Assembly (NCBI GenBank): GCA_038248985.1 | Contig: JBBRWV010000141.1 | Coordinates: 1-8,649 of the forward strand | DNA from: JBBRWV01 sp038248985 | GTDB taxonomy: Bacteria; Planctomycetota; Phycisphaerae; WQYP01 | Length of the DNA: 8,649 nucleotides | Direction: 5' to 3' | Shown here: in pieces, positions 1-5,857 of the stretch | Numbering within the stretch: the stretch's first letter is position 1 | Layout of the letters: each line of letters starts with the position of its first letter | Made by a program: the position numbers and the translations under genes | Notes under the pieces: generated by a model | The model's database searches: none | Told to the model about the DNA's origin: nothing | Seen by the model: the letters and a program-made list of their open reading frames with translations, nothing else

Positions 1-729
1 ATCGCCATCGCCGACGGCCCCGTCCGCGCCGCCCTCCTCCTCGAGCAATGCCGCCAAAACGCCATCTCCCACGCCACTCTCCTCCGCGCCAAATCCCAAC
101 TCCAAATCCGCTCCCGTCGCCACGGCACATCCCGCGTCTGGTTCTGGGCCCTCCCCACTGACAACTCCCCTTTCCCCATGTCCGACACCGAAAAACTCCT
201 CGCCACCCTCCCCATCCACGACCCTCACAACCCCATCATGAAACGCTTCACCAACGCTCTCCGCGACCTCACCAAATACGACGACTCCGATCCCCAATCC
301 GCCGACCACGACCATCTCGCCCCCGAAAATGAGGAAGAATCCGCAGCCCAAAATGCCCCCCCTCCCGCGTCGCAAAATGCGGCTCCCGCCGACCTCCCGC
401 CCCCCGCTGAACTCCTCACACTTTTTAACACTTCGCCTGATGAGCGCCTTACCCCTCCTGATGAGCGCCTTACCCCCCCACCCGCACCCCAATCCCCCGA
501 ATCACCCCCAAAAACCGCCCTCCTCCCCACCTCCGGCCCGTTCTCCCTCTCTCCCAGTTTTGATGAGCGCCTTACCCTCCAACCCCCTTCCCTCGATCCC
601 CAAATCCCTCTCCCAATCGACTCAACTTTCCCTCCGCCAATTCCCTCCTCACCCCCACCCCACTACAATACTCCTCCTGTAAACCTCGTCCCTCAAAACT
701 CCCCCCTCGGAGAACTCCAAAATGTTTGA
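1..729 (+). CDS. 3' end of a probable RepA/RecA-like ATPase gene: C-terminal winged helix plus Pro-rich tail (5' partial)
   Basis: The frame is open from the first base, so the ATG at 178 is almost certainly internal and the gene begins left of the window. The visible 242 residues fall into two parts. Residues 1-53 look like the C-terminal winged helix found at the end of RepA-like or primase-associated RecA-fold ATPases: a helix with Asp-Gly-Pro, then ISHATLLRAK, then RSRRHG and a closing Trp-Phe-Trp-Ala-Leu-Pro. The ATPase core itself is outside the window, so its function (DNA helicase or replication-type ATPase) is inferred only from this end. Residues 54 onward are low-complexity, rich in Pro, Ser, Asp and Ala, and probably disordered; they contain three copies of DERLT. 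Codons end overwhelmingly in C. The stop overlaps ffh by 8 nt, which suggests co-transcription and coupled translation. The coding call is fairly sure; the family is moderate. Confidence 0.7.
   Translation: MAIADGPVRAALLLEQCRQNAISHATLLRAKSQLQIRSRRHGTSRVWFWALPTDNSPFPMSDTEKLLATLPIHDPHNPIMKRFTNALRDLTKYDDSDPQSADHDHLAPENEEESAAQNAPPPASQNAAPADLPPPAELLTLFNTSPDERLTPPDERLTPPPAPQSPESPPKTALLPTSGPFSLSPSFDERLTLQPPSLDPQIPLPIDSTFPPPIPSSPPPHYNTPPVNLVPQNSPLGELQNV
438..577 (+). repeat. Three copies of a 17-bp direct repeat inside the first gene
   Basis: The 17-mer TGATGAGCGCCTTACCC occurs without a mismatch at 438-454, 459-475 and 561-577. The first two copies extend to an identical 20-mer (436-455 and 457-476). 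Spacings are 21 and 102 bp, both multiples of three, so each copy encodes Asp-Glu-Arg-Leu-Thr in the gene frame. The repeats use GAT, GAG and CTT, although the surrounding gene prefers GAC, GAA and CTC. That suggests recent duplication or constraint on the DNA itself. Function is unknown. Confidence 0.85.
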
Positions 730-2200
730 TTCCCTTCAAGACCGCTTCGGCTCCCTCTTCCGCAACCTCACCGGCAAAGGAAAAATCTCCGAAGCCAACG
801 TCCGCGACGCCATGAAGGAAGTCCGCACCGCCCTCCTCGAAGCCGACGTCCACTACGACGTCGTCAACTCCTTCGTCGCCGACGTCACCCTAAAAGCCGT
901 CGGCACCGAAGTCCTCTCCTCCCTCGAGCCCGGCCAGCAAATGGTCAAAATCGTCTACGACGAACTCATCCGCCTCATGGCCGGCGATGAAACCCCCGAA
1001 AATTCCTCCCGCATCATGTTCGTCGAACCCGGCCCCACCATCCTCATGATGTGCGGCCTCCAAGGCTCCGGCAAAACCACCACCTGCGGAAAACTCGCCC
1101 TCTACCTCAAATCCAAAGGCAAAAATCCCCTCCTCGTCGCCGCCGATCTCCAACGCCCCGCCGCCATCGACCAGCTCCACACCCTCGGCGAGCAAACCGA
1201 AGTTCCCGTCTACTCCGAACGCGAAAACAAAAATCCCGTCCAGGTCTGCCGCAACGCCCTCGACTTCGCCAAAAAGAACGGCCGCGACGTCATCATCCTC
1301 GACACCGCCGGACGACTCCACATCGACGAACCCCTCATGGCCGAACTCCGCGCCGTCAACGCCCAGGTCAAACCCCACCAAATCTTCCTCGTCGTCGACG
1401 CCATGGTCGGACAGGACGCCGTCAACTCCGCCAAAGCCTTCAATGATCAACTCGAACTCGACGGCATCATCCTCACCAAGTTCGGCTCCGACACCCGCGG
1501 CGGCGCCGCCCTCTCCGTCCGCACCATCACCGGAAAACCCATCAAATTCCTCGGCGTCGGCGAAAAACTCCACGCCCTCGAAGAGTTCCATCCCGAACGT
1601 ATCGCCCAACGCATGCTCGGCATGGGCGACATCCTCACCCTCGTCGAAAAAGCCCAGAGCGAATTCGACGAAGCCAAGGCCGCCAAAATGCAGGAAAAAA
1701 TGGCCAAGGCCCAGTTCACCCTCGACGACTTCCTCGAACAAATGCGCTCCGTCCGCAAAATGGGCCCCCTCAAACAGCTCATGGGCCTCCTCCCCGGAAT
1801 CGGCTCCGCCCTCAAAGACATCCAGATGCCCGAAGAAGAACTCGACAAAACCGAAGCCATCATCTCCTCTATGAATCGCCGCGAGCGCGAAAACCCCGAC
1901 GTCATGGACGGCTCCCGCCGCCGCCGCATCGCCCGCGGCTCCGGCACCCAGCTTGAAGACGTCTCCCGCCTCATCAAAGGTTTCACCCACGCCCGCGACA
2001 TGGTCAAAAAAATGTCCGGACTCTCCATGGGCAACCGCATGAAAATGGCCCAGGCCATGGGCCAGATGGACATGTCCAAACTCGCCCCCGGCGGCATGCC
2101 CAAAGGCATGTTCTCCGCCCCATCCAAGCAACCCAAATTCGCCAATCTCTCGCCCGAACAAAAACGCAAACTCCGCGACAAACAACGTCGCGGAAAGTAA
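722..2200 (+). CDS. ffh: Signal recognition particle protein Ffh (SRP54), GTPase
   Basis: The 492-residue product is the SRP GTPase that binds 4.5S/SRP RNA and signal sequences of nascent inner-membrane proteins and docks with FtsY. The length is slightly above the usual 430-460. The order is N domain (about 1-95), G domain (about 96-300) and Met-rich M domain (about 320-460). Visible motifs are the P-loop GLQGSGKTT (112-120), DLQRPAA (142-148), DTAGR (194-198), the RGGAAL region (259-264), and the SRP-RNA-binding segment with SRRRRIARGSGT (398-409). Further Met clusters follow. In G4 the expected TKxD reads Thr252-Lys-Phe-Gly255, so the guanine-specificity Asp is Gly. The start is backed by GGAGA at 709-713, 8 nt upstream. 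The ATG overlaps the previous stop in ATGTTTGA. Codon third positions are almost all C. A strong hairpin follows, and rpsP or rimM do not. Confidence 0.97.
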   Translation: MFDSLQDRFGSLFRNLTGKGKISEANVRDAMKEVRTALLEADVHYDVVNSFVADVTLKAVGTEVLSSLEPGQQMVKIVYDELIRLMAGDETPENSSRIMFVEPGPTILMMCGLQGSGKTTTCGKLALYLKSKGKNPLLVAADLQRPAAIDQLHTLGEQTEVPVYSERENKNPVQVCRNALDFAKKNGRDVIILDTAGRLHIDEPLMAELRAVNAQVKPHQIFLVVDAMVGQDAVNSAKAFNDQLELDGIILTKFGSDTRGGAALSVRTITGKPIKFLGVGEKLHALEEFHPERIAQRMLGMGDILTLVEKAQSEFDEAKAAKMQEKMAKAQFTLDDFLEQMRSVRKMGPLKQLMGLLPGIGSALKDIQMPEEELDKTEAIISSMNRRERENPDVMDGSRRRRIARGSGTQLEDVSRLIKGFTHARDMVKKMSGLSMGNRMKMAQAMGQMDMSKLAPGGMPKGMFSAPSKQPKFANLSPEQKRKLRDKQRRGK

Positions 2201-2260
2201 CTTAAGAATGGGGGGAAAAAGGCTGCGTCATAAAACCCGGAAAGTAATTCCGCCAAAACA

Positions 2261-2289
2261 CGCGGGGCGTTCATCACGAACGCCCCGCG
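2261..2289. terminator. Strong hairpin between convergent ffh and lipoprotein gene; probable bidirectional terminator
   Basis: A perfect 12-bp GC-rich stem (2261-2272 with 2278-2289) closes a 5-nt loop. It sits 60 nt after the ffh stop and 35 nt beyond the stop of the minus-strand lipoprotein gene. On the minus strand the stem is followed by TGTTTT. On the plus strand a T5 run comes only 15-20 nt later, so it is a better classical terminator for the minus-strand gene. Its position suggests it serves both. Confidence 0.75.
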
Positions 2290-2324
2290 CTTGGTTCGCG
2301 CAACTTTTTCGCGTTTTCGCCGCC

Positions 2325-3254
2325 TTATTCCTTCAGCTTGCTGATCGCCATCTGCGTAAACGCCGGATACATCTTCAAAATGCTCGCCTTGAACTTATCC
2401 GTCTCCACCGCATACACATCCCCCTTGAACGCCGCAAACTCCTTCTTGCTCACCACCGGCACATCGTCCCGCAACGCCGCTTTGCTGTTCACAAATCCGG
2501 CACCCGCGCTGTACCACATCGGCCCGCTCAAACCCTTCCCGCTCTGCACCCCCCAGTTGATCCGCACCGTCGATCCCGCATCCACCACCGCATACCCATC
2601 ATCCGTCAGCGCCACCCGCATCCGCACCCGCATATAAGCCTGCGCCCCATTCTCCCCCGCCAGCGCCGCCTCCGCCTGCGCATTTCCGCCCGCGTTGAAC
2701 CACCCGTCGTCCACCACCGGCAGACCCTTCAGCGGCCAAACTTCCGACTTCGTCTTGTTGCGCCCGTCCGTCCCACCGATCAAATTGCGATCCGCCGCCC
2801 AGTTCGTCTTCCCCGGCTTCGACCCGGCGAGCTTCGCAAAATTCGGATTCCCCGCCACTTTCTCCATCGGCACCACTTCGATCCCCTCCTCCTCCATCGA
2901 CTTCACAAACCCCTGGTACAATTCCGTCGGAAAACTCTCCTTGAAATGCTGGGTGTACTGCCGCACCCGCCGACCTGCCCCAAACATTTCCGCCGCACCC
3001 ATAATGCTCAACGCACCCGCCCCCGATGTCGACACGTTCTCCGTCACATACGCCACCGAAAATTCCGTGATCGCCACCTTCTTCACATCCTTGGGCAGCG
3101 TCCACCAGCCCTGTTTTTCCCAGTACGTGTTTGCCTGCTTCTTAATCGACGCGCTGTCCGAGAAATTCGCATGTTCATACTTCGTAGGTTCACAACCCAC
3201 GAATATCGTCCCGGCCATTACCAAACCGAACGCTCCGGCAATTATCTTTTTCAT
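2325..3254 (-). CDS. Putative lipoprotein, function unknown
   Basis: The product has 309 residues. Residues 1-20 form a lipoprotein signal peptide: MKK, a hydrophobic stretch, then Phe-Val-Gly before Cys21. Phe at -3 is slightly off the usual lipobox. Glu follows the Cys, and nothing is seen that would retain the protein in the inner membrane. The mature part has a strand-like start (VKKVAITEFSVAYV, about 57-70), a Gly/Ala-rich stretch, a helix containing FPTELYQGFVKSMEEEGIEVVP, and a C-terminal half ending with a Lys-rich helix. The alternation loosely recalls TolB-N/CsgG-like periplasmic folds, but that is an inference and I assign no function. The ATG has GGAG 8 nt upstream on the minus strand. 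The upstream recombinase gene is 84 nt away with a terminator between, so independent transcription or read-through attenuation is likely. Third positions favour G on the coding strand, the mirror image of ffh. Confidence 0.85.
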   Translation of the reverse strand: MKKIIAGAFGLVMAGTIFVGCEPTKYEHANFSDSASIKKQANTYWEKQGWWTLPKDVKKVAITEFSVAYVTENVSTSGAGALSIMGAAEMFGAGRRVRQYTQHFKESFPTELYQGFVKSMEEEGIEVVPMEKVAGNPNFAKLAGSKPGKTNWAADRNLIGGTDGRNKTKSEVWPLKGLPVVDDGWFNAGGNAQAEAALAGENGAQAYMRVRMRVALTDDGYAVVDAGSTVRINWGVQSGKGLSGPMWYSAGAGFVNSKAALRDDVPVVSKKEFAAFKGDVYAVETDKFKASILKMYPAFTQMAISKLKE

Positions 3255-3280
3255 ACTACCTGCTCCGTAAAAAAAACGAC

Positions 3281-3309
3281 AAAAAAACCAGAAGGCTTTT
3301 ACCTTCTGG
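3281..3309 (-). terminator. Intrinsic terminator after the xerC-type gene
   Basis: Read on the minus strand, an 8-bp perfect stem (3309-3302 with 3295-3288) encloses a 6-nt A-rich loop and is followed immediately by seven T (3287-3281). It lies 30 nt after the recombinase stop. A second T8 run sits at 3276-3269, just before the ribosome binding site of the next lipoprotein gene. The placement, only 26 nt before that start codon, leaves little room for a separate promoter, so it could also attenuate read-through. Confidence 0.85.
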
Positions 3310-3338
3310 TGTCGGGGATTTCAATACAATTCTGTGTT

Positions 3339-4364
3339 TTAGTTTGCCCGCGGATGCGCCGCGTCGTAAACCTGCTTGATGCGGCTCGTCGACAAGTGCG
3401 TATACACCTGGGTCGTGCTCAAACTCTGGTGGCCCAGCAGCTCCTGCACCGCCCGCAGATCCGCGCCATGATTCAACATGTGCGTCGCAAAGCTGTGCCG
3501 CAACGTGTGCGGGCTGATATCCGGATCCAGCCCCGCCTCAATCAGGTACTTGTCGAGTTTCCGACGCACCGAACGCGTGCTCAATCGCTGACCGTGCTTG
3601 TTCACAAACAACGGACCGGTCGGCATCGCGTCCTTGACCACGCCGCCCCGCATCGCCAGGTACTTCTGCAACGCCACGATCGAAGTCGCGCCCATCGGCG
3701 AAAGACGTTCTTTCCGGCCCTTGCCGCGCACCCGAATCACGCTGCCCGCGAAATCCACATCTTCCAGATTCAAACCCACCAGTTCGCTCACGCGGATGCC
3801 GGTGCTGTACATGCATTCCAGCATCGCCTTGTCCCGCGCGCCGAGCACATCGCTGTCCTTCGGCGTCTGCAGCAACTTGGTGATCTGGTCTTCCGTCATG
3901 AACTTCGGCAGCCGCTTTTCCTGCTTCGGCGTGCGAATGGTCATCATCGGATTGTTGGCCGTCAAGCCGCGACGATTGCAGAACTTGAAAAAGCTCCGCA
4001 GCGTCGCCAGTTTGCGTGCCATCGTGGCCTTCGAATAATTGTTTTCCCGCATAAACTGCAGGTAATTACGCACATCGTCCGCCGAAGCGTTCAAGAGCAA
4101 CTGCTCCGTATGTTCCGGAGAGGTGTCCACCTTCGGCAATTGCTCGATCACCGCAACCGCCGCACCATTCGTGTGGCCGGGCAGGTCGTGCCCGTTCAAC
4201 TCCACGTCGTCCGGCATGATTTCCGCCGGCACGCCCAGGAGAAATTGACAAAACTGCCGAAGGTCAGCTCCATAGCAGCGGCTCGTGTAGGAGCTGAAGT
4301 GGCGCTCAAACTCAAGGTAGCTGAGGAATTGCTGAACACGTGGTGGGTACGCGATGTGATCCAT
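3339..4364 (-). CDS. xerC: Tyrosine recombinase, XerC/XerD type
   Basis: The 341-residue product is a site-specific recombinase of the XerC/XerD family, expected to resolve chromosome dimers at a dif-like site. The N-terminal SAM-like DNA-binding domain (about 8-137) precedes the catalytic domain. All catalytic residues are present: Arg191 (GIRVSELVGL), Lys215 (RGKGRKER), His286 and Arg289 (HTLRHSF), His312 (LLGHQS) and nucleophile Tyr321 (TQVYTH). The family is usually near 300 residues. The excess lies in a linker of about 45-50 residues (about 45-92) between DLRQFCQFLLG and ADDVRNYLQFM, where about 10-15 is common. The start has GAGG 9 nt upstream. The gene follows the 85-residue CDS by 84 nt and is closed by a clear terminator. 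XerC versus XerD cannot be told from one sequence, so the symbol is provisional. Confidence 0.92.
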   Translation of the reverse strand: MDHIAYPPRVQQFLSYLEFERHFSSYTSRCYGADLRQFCQFLLGVPAEIMPDDVELNGHDLPGHTNGAAVAVIEQLPKVDTSPEHTEQLLLNASADDVRNYLQFMRENNYSKATMARKLATLRSFFKFCNRRGLTANNPMMTIRTPKQEKRLPKFMTEDQITKLLQTPKDSDVLGARDKAMLECMYSTGIRVSELVGLNLEDVDFAGSVIRVRGKGRKERLSPMGATSIVALQKYLAMRGGVVKDAMPTGPLFVNKHGQRLSTRSVRRKLDKYLIEAGLDPDISPHTLRHSFATHMLNHGADLRAVQELLGHQSLSTTQVYTHLSTSRIKQVYDAAHPRAN

Positions 4365-4415
4365 AACCGTTCGCCTCTGGGCACTGGTTTCGTTGCTTCG
4401 GTCAGTTCCACCGCC

Positions 4416-4443
4416 ATCGCACGTCCAGGAGCCGCGTTGTCAA
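4416..4443 (-). promoter_or_regulatory. Possible sigma-70-type promoter for the recombinase gene
   Basis: On the minus strand a perfect TTGACA (4443-4438) is followed after 16 nt by TGCGAT (4421-4416), which matches the -10 consensus at only three positions. It lies in the 84-nt gap before the recombinase start. The -35 is good and the -10 is poor, so this is tentative. Confidence 0.25.
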
Positions 4444-4448
4444 AGAAT

Positions 4449-4706
4449 TCAGGTAGCGTCCGCCGCCTTTTTATATGCGCCAGACATGCCGAGTTTGTTC
4501 TTCAGCAATGCCTGCATTTCGCCAGCCATACGATGACCCATCTGATGCGACAGTACCGCCGCATCAAACCAATCCAGTGGGCACTTGGGATCTTCCGCTT
4601 TCTCGATCAGCGTCTGAATCAGCGAGGCTTCATCGCCCGACAGATAGCGGAACAGGTAATACTGTCCCTTTTTAATCAGAGTGAGTTGTCGGACGTCTGT
4701 TGCCAT
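4449..4706 (-). CDS. Small hypothetical protein (85 aa), conserved-looking
   Basis: I do not recognise a named family. The longer reading from 4733 adds nine residues but has no ribosome binding site. The ATG at 4706 has GAAAGG (4720-4715) 8 nt upstream and is preferred. The protein starts ATDVRQLTLIKKGQYYLFRY, which looks like a short beta hairpin. It continues through a charged helix (SGDEASLIQTLIEKAED) and a DWFDAAVLSHQMG segment with His and Trp, and ends in a Lys/Ala-rich tail. There is no signal peptide or membrane segment, so it is probably cytoplasmic. The compact, ordered sequence and good start argue for a real gene. It lies between a lipoprotein gene (134 nt upstream) and the recombinase gene (84 nt downstream) on the same strand. 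I have an impression of similar small proteins in Planctomycetota but cannot verify it. Confidence 0.8.
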   Translation of the reverse strand: MATDVRQLTLIKKGQYYLFRYLSGDEASLIQTLIEKAEDPKCPLDWFDAAVLSHQMGHRMAGEMQALLKNKLGMSGAYKKAADAT

Positions 4707-4714
4707 ATATTGTG

Positions 4715-4720
4715 CCTTTC
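4715..4720 (-). promoter_or_regulatory. Ribosome binding site deciding the start of the 85-aa CDS
   Basis: GAAAGG on the minus strand ends 8 nt before the ATG at 4706. The alternative upstream ATG at 4733 has no purine-rich site at a suitable distance. Confidence 0.7.
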
Positions 4721-4755
4721 TACACTCACTCATCGGCTAGATTCTCGGCCAGATT

Positions 4756-4775
4756 AAGCGGAAGGTCCGCTTTTT
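4756..4775 (+). terminator. Small hairpin with T-run between the GTG lipoprotein and the 85-aa gene
   Basis: A 7-bp perfect stem (4756-4762 with 4766-4772) has a 3-nt loop and runs into T5 (4771-4775) on the plus strand. Both flanking genes are on the minus strand, where the hairpin is followed only by an AATC tract. It may be a weak terminator or a processing hairpin for the minus-strand transcript, or it may stop antisense transcription. Confidence 0.35.
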
Positions 4776-4839
4776 CAGTTTCGTCTCGTGAATTGACTGG
4801 GTTCCACCCAACAGGCCTGCCATTCGAGGCCCACGGCTT

Positions 4840-5592
4840 TTATCGGTCCGAAAGCCTCGACCTCTCCACATCGATCAGCCGACGCACCATCGCATGGCAC
4901 ACAAATCGAGTGTACTGGTCCATGTCATCGATAAACTTTTCATCCTGCAAAGCGGAGGTATATTCGGTCCGCCCCGCTGCGAAATCCCGCAGTTCCCGGA
5001 GCACGGTTTGGTTACGCGAATTGAAAACCGCCGCAACCTGCGAAACCGGTTGCTGCTCATCCACTTCCAACTCGACAGCAGTTGCCACCACTGTGCCATC
5101 AATGCGGCGGGCCTCCACCTGCGATCGCGCCATCAAAGTATGGGCCGTGTAAAGCTGCACCGTCATGCCCAGCGACGGCGGACGGTAAGGATCGTACGCG
5201 GTGACCGCCGGAATAATGATCCCGTCAGCGCCCATCACCCGGGCAAGCTGCTGTGCGTCCCGCGCACTTTCGATGCTCCGCATTCCCAGGCGTTGCATGG
5301 CTATAAGTGTTTTATTGACCGGCAGAATATTCAGCCCCCCCACTTGCTGCATCTCCGCAAACATGGCATCAGAGATTGTCATCGGGTCAAAATCATGACT
5401 CGGCGAAAGATTCACCGTGGGGCCAATCGCGAAAGTTCGAACTGCGCCATAGGGTGTGGACAGCGGGTACTCAGTGGGTGGGGGAGGTGCTTTCCTGTTA
5501 TACCAACTCGAACAGCCGCCCAATACCCCCCCGAGAAAAACGGCGATGAAGCCGAGCCTCAAAATCGAAAATGCACAATTCGAACGGGGCAC
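4840..5592 (-). CDS. Putative lipoprotein with a CsgG/LpoB-like look, GTG start
   Basis: I prefer the GTG at 5592 to the ATG at 5640 because GGAGG lies 7 nt before it, whereas the ATG has no site and would give an overlong leader. The product is then 250 residues. Residues 1-26 form a signal peptide with a hydrophobic core (LGFIAVFLGGVL) and lipobox Leu-Gly-Gly before Cys27. A Pro-rich linker (about 35-44) follows, then a domain with a strand (VRTFAIGPTVNLS), a helix, NILPVNKTLIAMQRLG, and a helix leading into MGADGIIIPAVTAYDPYRPP (about 120-139). This order resembles CsgG/LpoB/TolB-N-type periplasmic folds, in which a Gly-Ala-Asp-Gly-containing strand follows a helix. It is inference only, and a role in the envelope is all I would claim. 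It is the first minus-strand gene after the divergent region. Confidence 0.85.
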   Translation of the reverse strand: MPRSNCAFSILRLGFIAVFLGGVLGGCSSWYNRKAPPPPTEYPLSTPYGAVRTFAIGPTVNLSPSHDFDPMTISDAMFAEMQQVGGLNILPVNKTLIAMQRLGMRSIESARDAQQLARVMGADGIIIPAVTAYDPYRPPSLGMTVQLYTAHTLMARSQVEARRIDGTVVATAVELEVDEQQPVSQVAAVFNSRNQTVLRELRDFAAGRTEYTSALQDEKFIDDMDQYTRFVCHAMVRRLIDVERSRLSDR

Positions 5593-5599
5593 GCTCGTT

Positions 5600-5604
5600 C
5601 CTCC
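5600..5604 (-). promoter_or_regulatory. Strong ribosome binding site fixing the GTG start at 5592
   Basis: GGAGG on the minus strand (5604-5600) lies 7 nt before the GTG codon at 5592-5590. It decides the start of the lipoprotein gene against the upstream ATG at 5640. Confidence 0.8.
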
Positions 5605-5730
5605 ATGAACTCCAGTCGTCGGGCGCTCATCCCTGAGCATCCCGTGATGATATTCTTATCGGACAATGAGGCGGTTGCGCTAAAGGACGAAGTTACGGAT
5701 ATGAAGGGGCATCACACAGGAAATTGCTTT

Positions 5731-5761
5731 CTCAACGCGTGCGGAAAAGCTCTACTATAAT
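5731..5761 (+). promoter_or_regulatory. Candidate promoter of the kinase-PilZ gene
   Basis: A perfect TATAAT occurs at 5756-5761. No good -35 is present: CTCAAC at 5731-5736, 19 nt upstream, is the nearest weak match, and TTGCTT at 5724-5729 is too far. Transcription from here would give a leader of about 90 nt before the ATG at 5858. Confidence 0.4.
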
Positions 5762-5857
5762 CAGGCAGCCCCATGGAGATTTCATCTTTCCTCCAGAAAT
5801 GGACGATGGGATTAGGCCGAACTGTCTGAAAACTCCTCCAATATCCGGACGCTGTCC

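Larger units (their letters stand above)
5593..5857. other. Divergent intergenic region
   Basis: This 265-bp stretch separates the start of the minus-strand lipoprotein gene from the start of the plus-strand kinase-PilZ gene, so it should hold promoters for both. I see the lipoprotein ribosome binding site at its left end and a TATAAT toward the right. I see no convincing gene, tRNA or long inverted repeat. A 10-mer, GATGAGCGCC, occurs on the minus strand near 5620-5630. It equals part of the repeat in the first gene, but this may be chance. Confidence 0.6.

Noticed and set aside
178..180. ATG at 178 as the start of the first gene.
   Set aside because: The same frame is open to base 1 and encodes a recognisable winged-helix end before it.
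436..476. CTGATGAG in the repeats resembles the conserved core of a hammerhead ribozyme.
   Set aside because: No CGAAA box follows at the distance expected after stem II, and no flanking stems I or III can be formed. The match is part of a coding repeat.
890..2185. Long minus-strand open frame antisense to ffh (431 codons).
   Set aside because: Its Gly/Glu/Phe/Ala-rich product is the complement of C-ending ffh codons, which rarely give stops. ffh motifs are unequivocal.
3255..3338. dif-like recombination site next to the Xer gene.
   Set aside because: The inverted repeat there is a terminator with a T-run. It does not show the 11-6-11 bp arrangement of dif.
2208..4757. Plus-strand open frame of 849 codons across three minus-strand genes.
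   Set aside because: The product is Arg/His/Pro-rich with no domain pattern, spans a terminator and gene boundaries, and lies antisense to a recombinase with all catalytic residues.
5638..5640. ATG at 5640 as the start of the 250-residue lipoprotein.
   Set aside because: No ribosome binding site precedes it, and it would add 16 polar residues before the signal peptide; GTG 5592 has GGAGG at 7 nt.
4894..5760. Plus-strand open frame of 288 codons over the GTG lipoprotein.
   Set aside because: It is the antisense shadow of a gene with a signal peptide, lipobox and strong ribosome binding site; its own sequence is Arg/His-rich and featureless.
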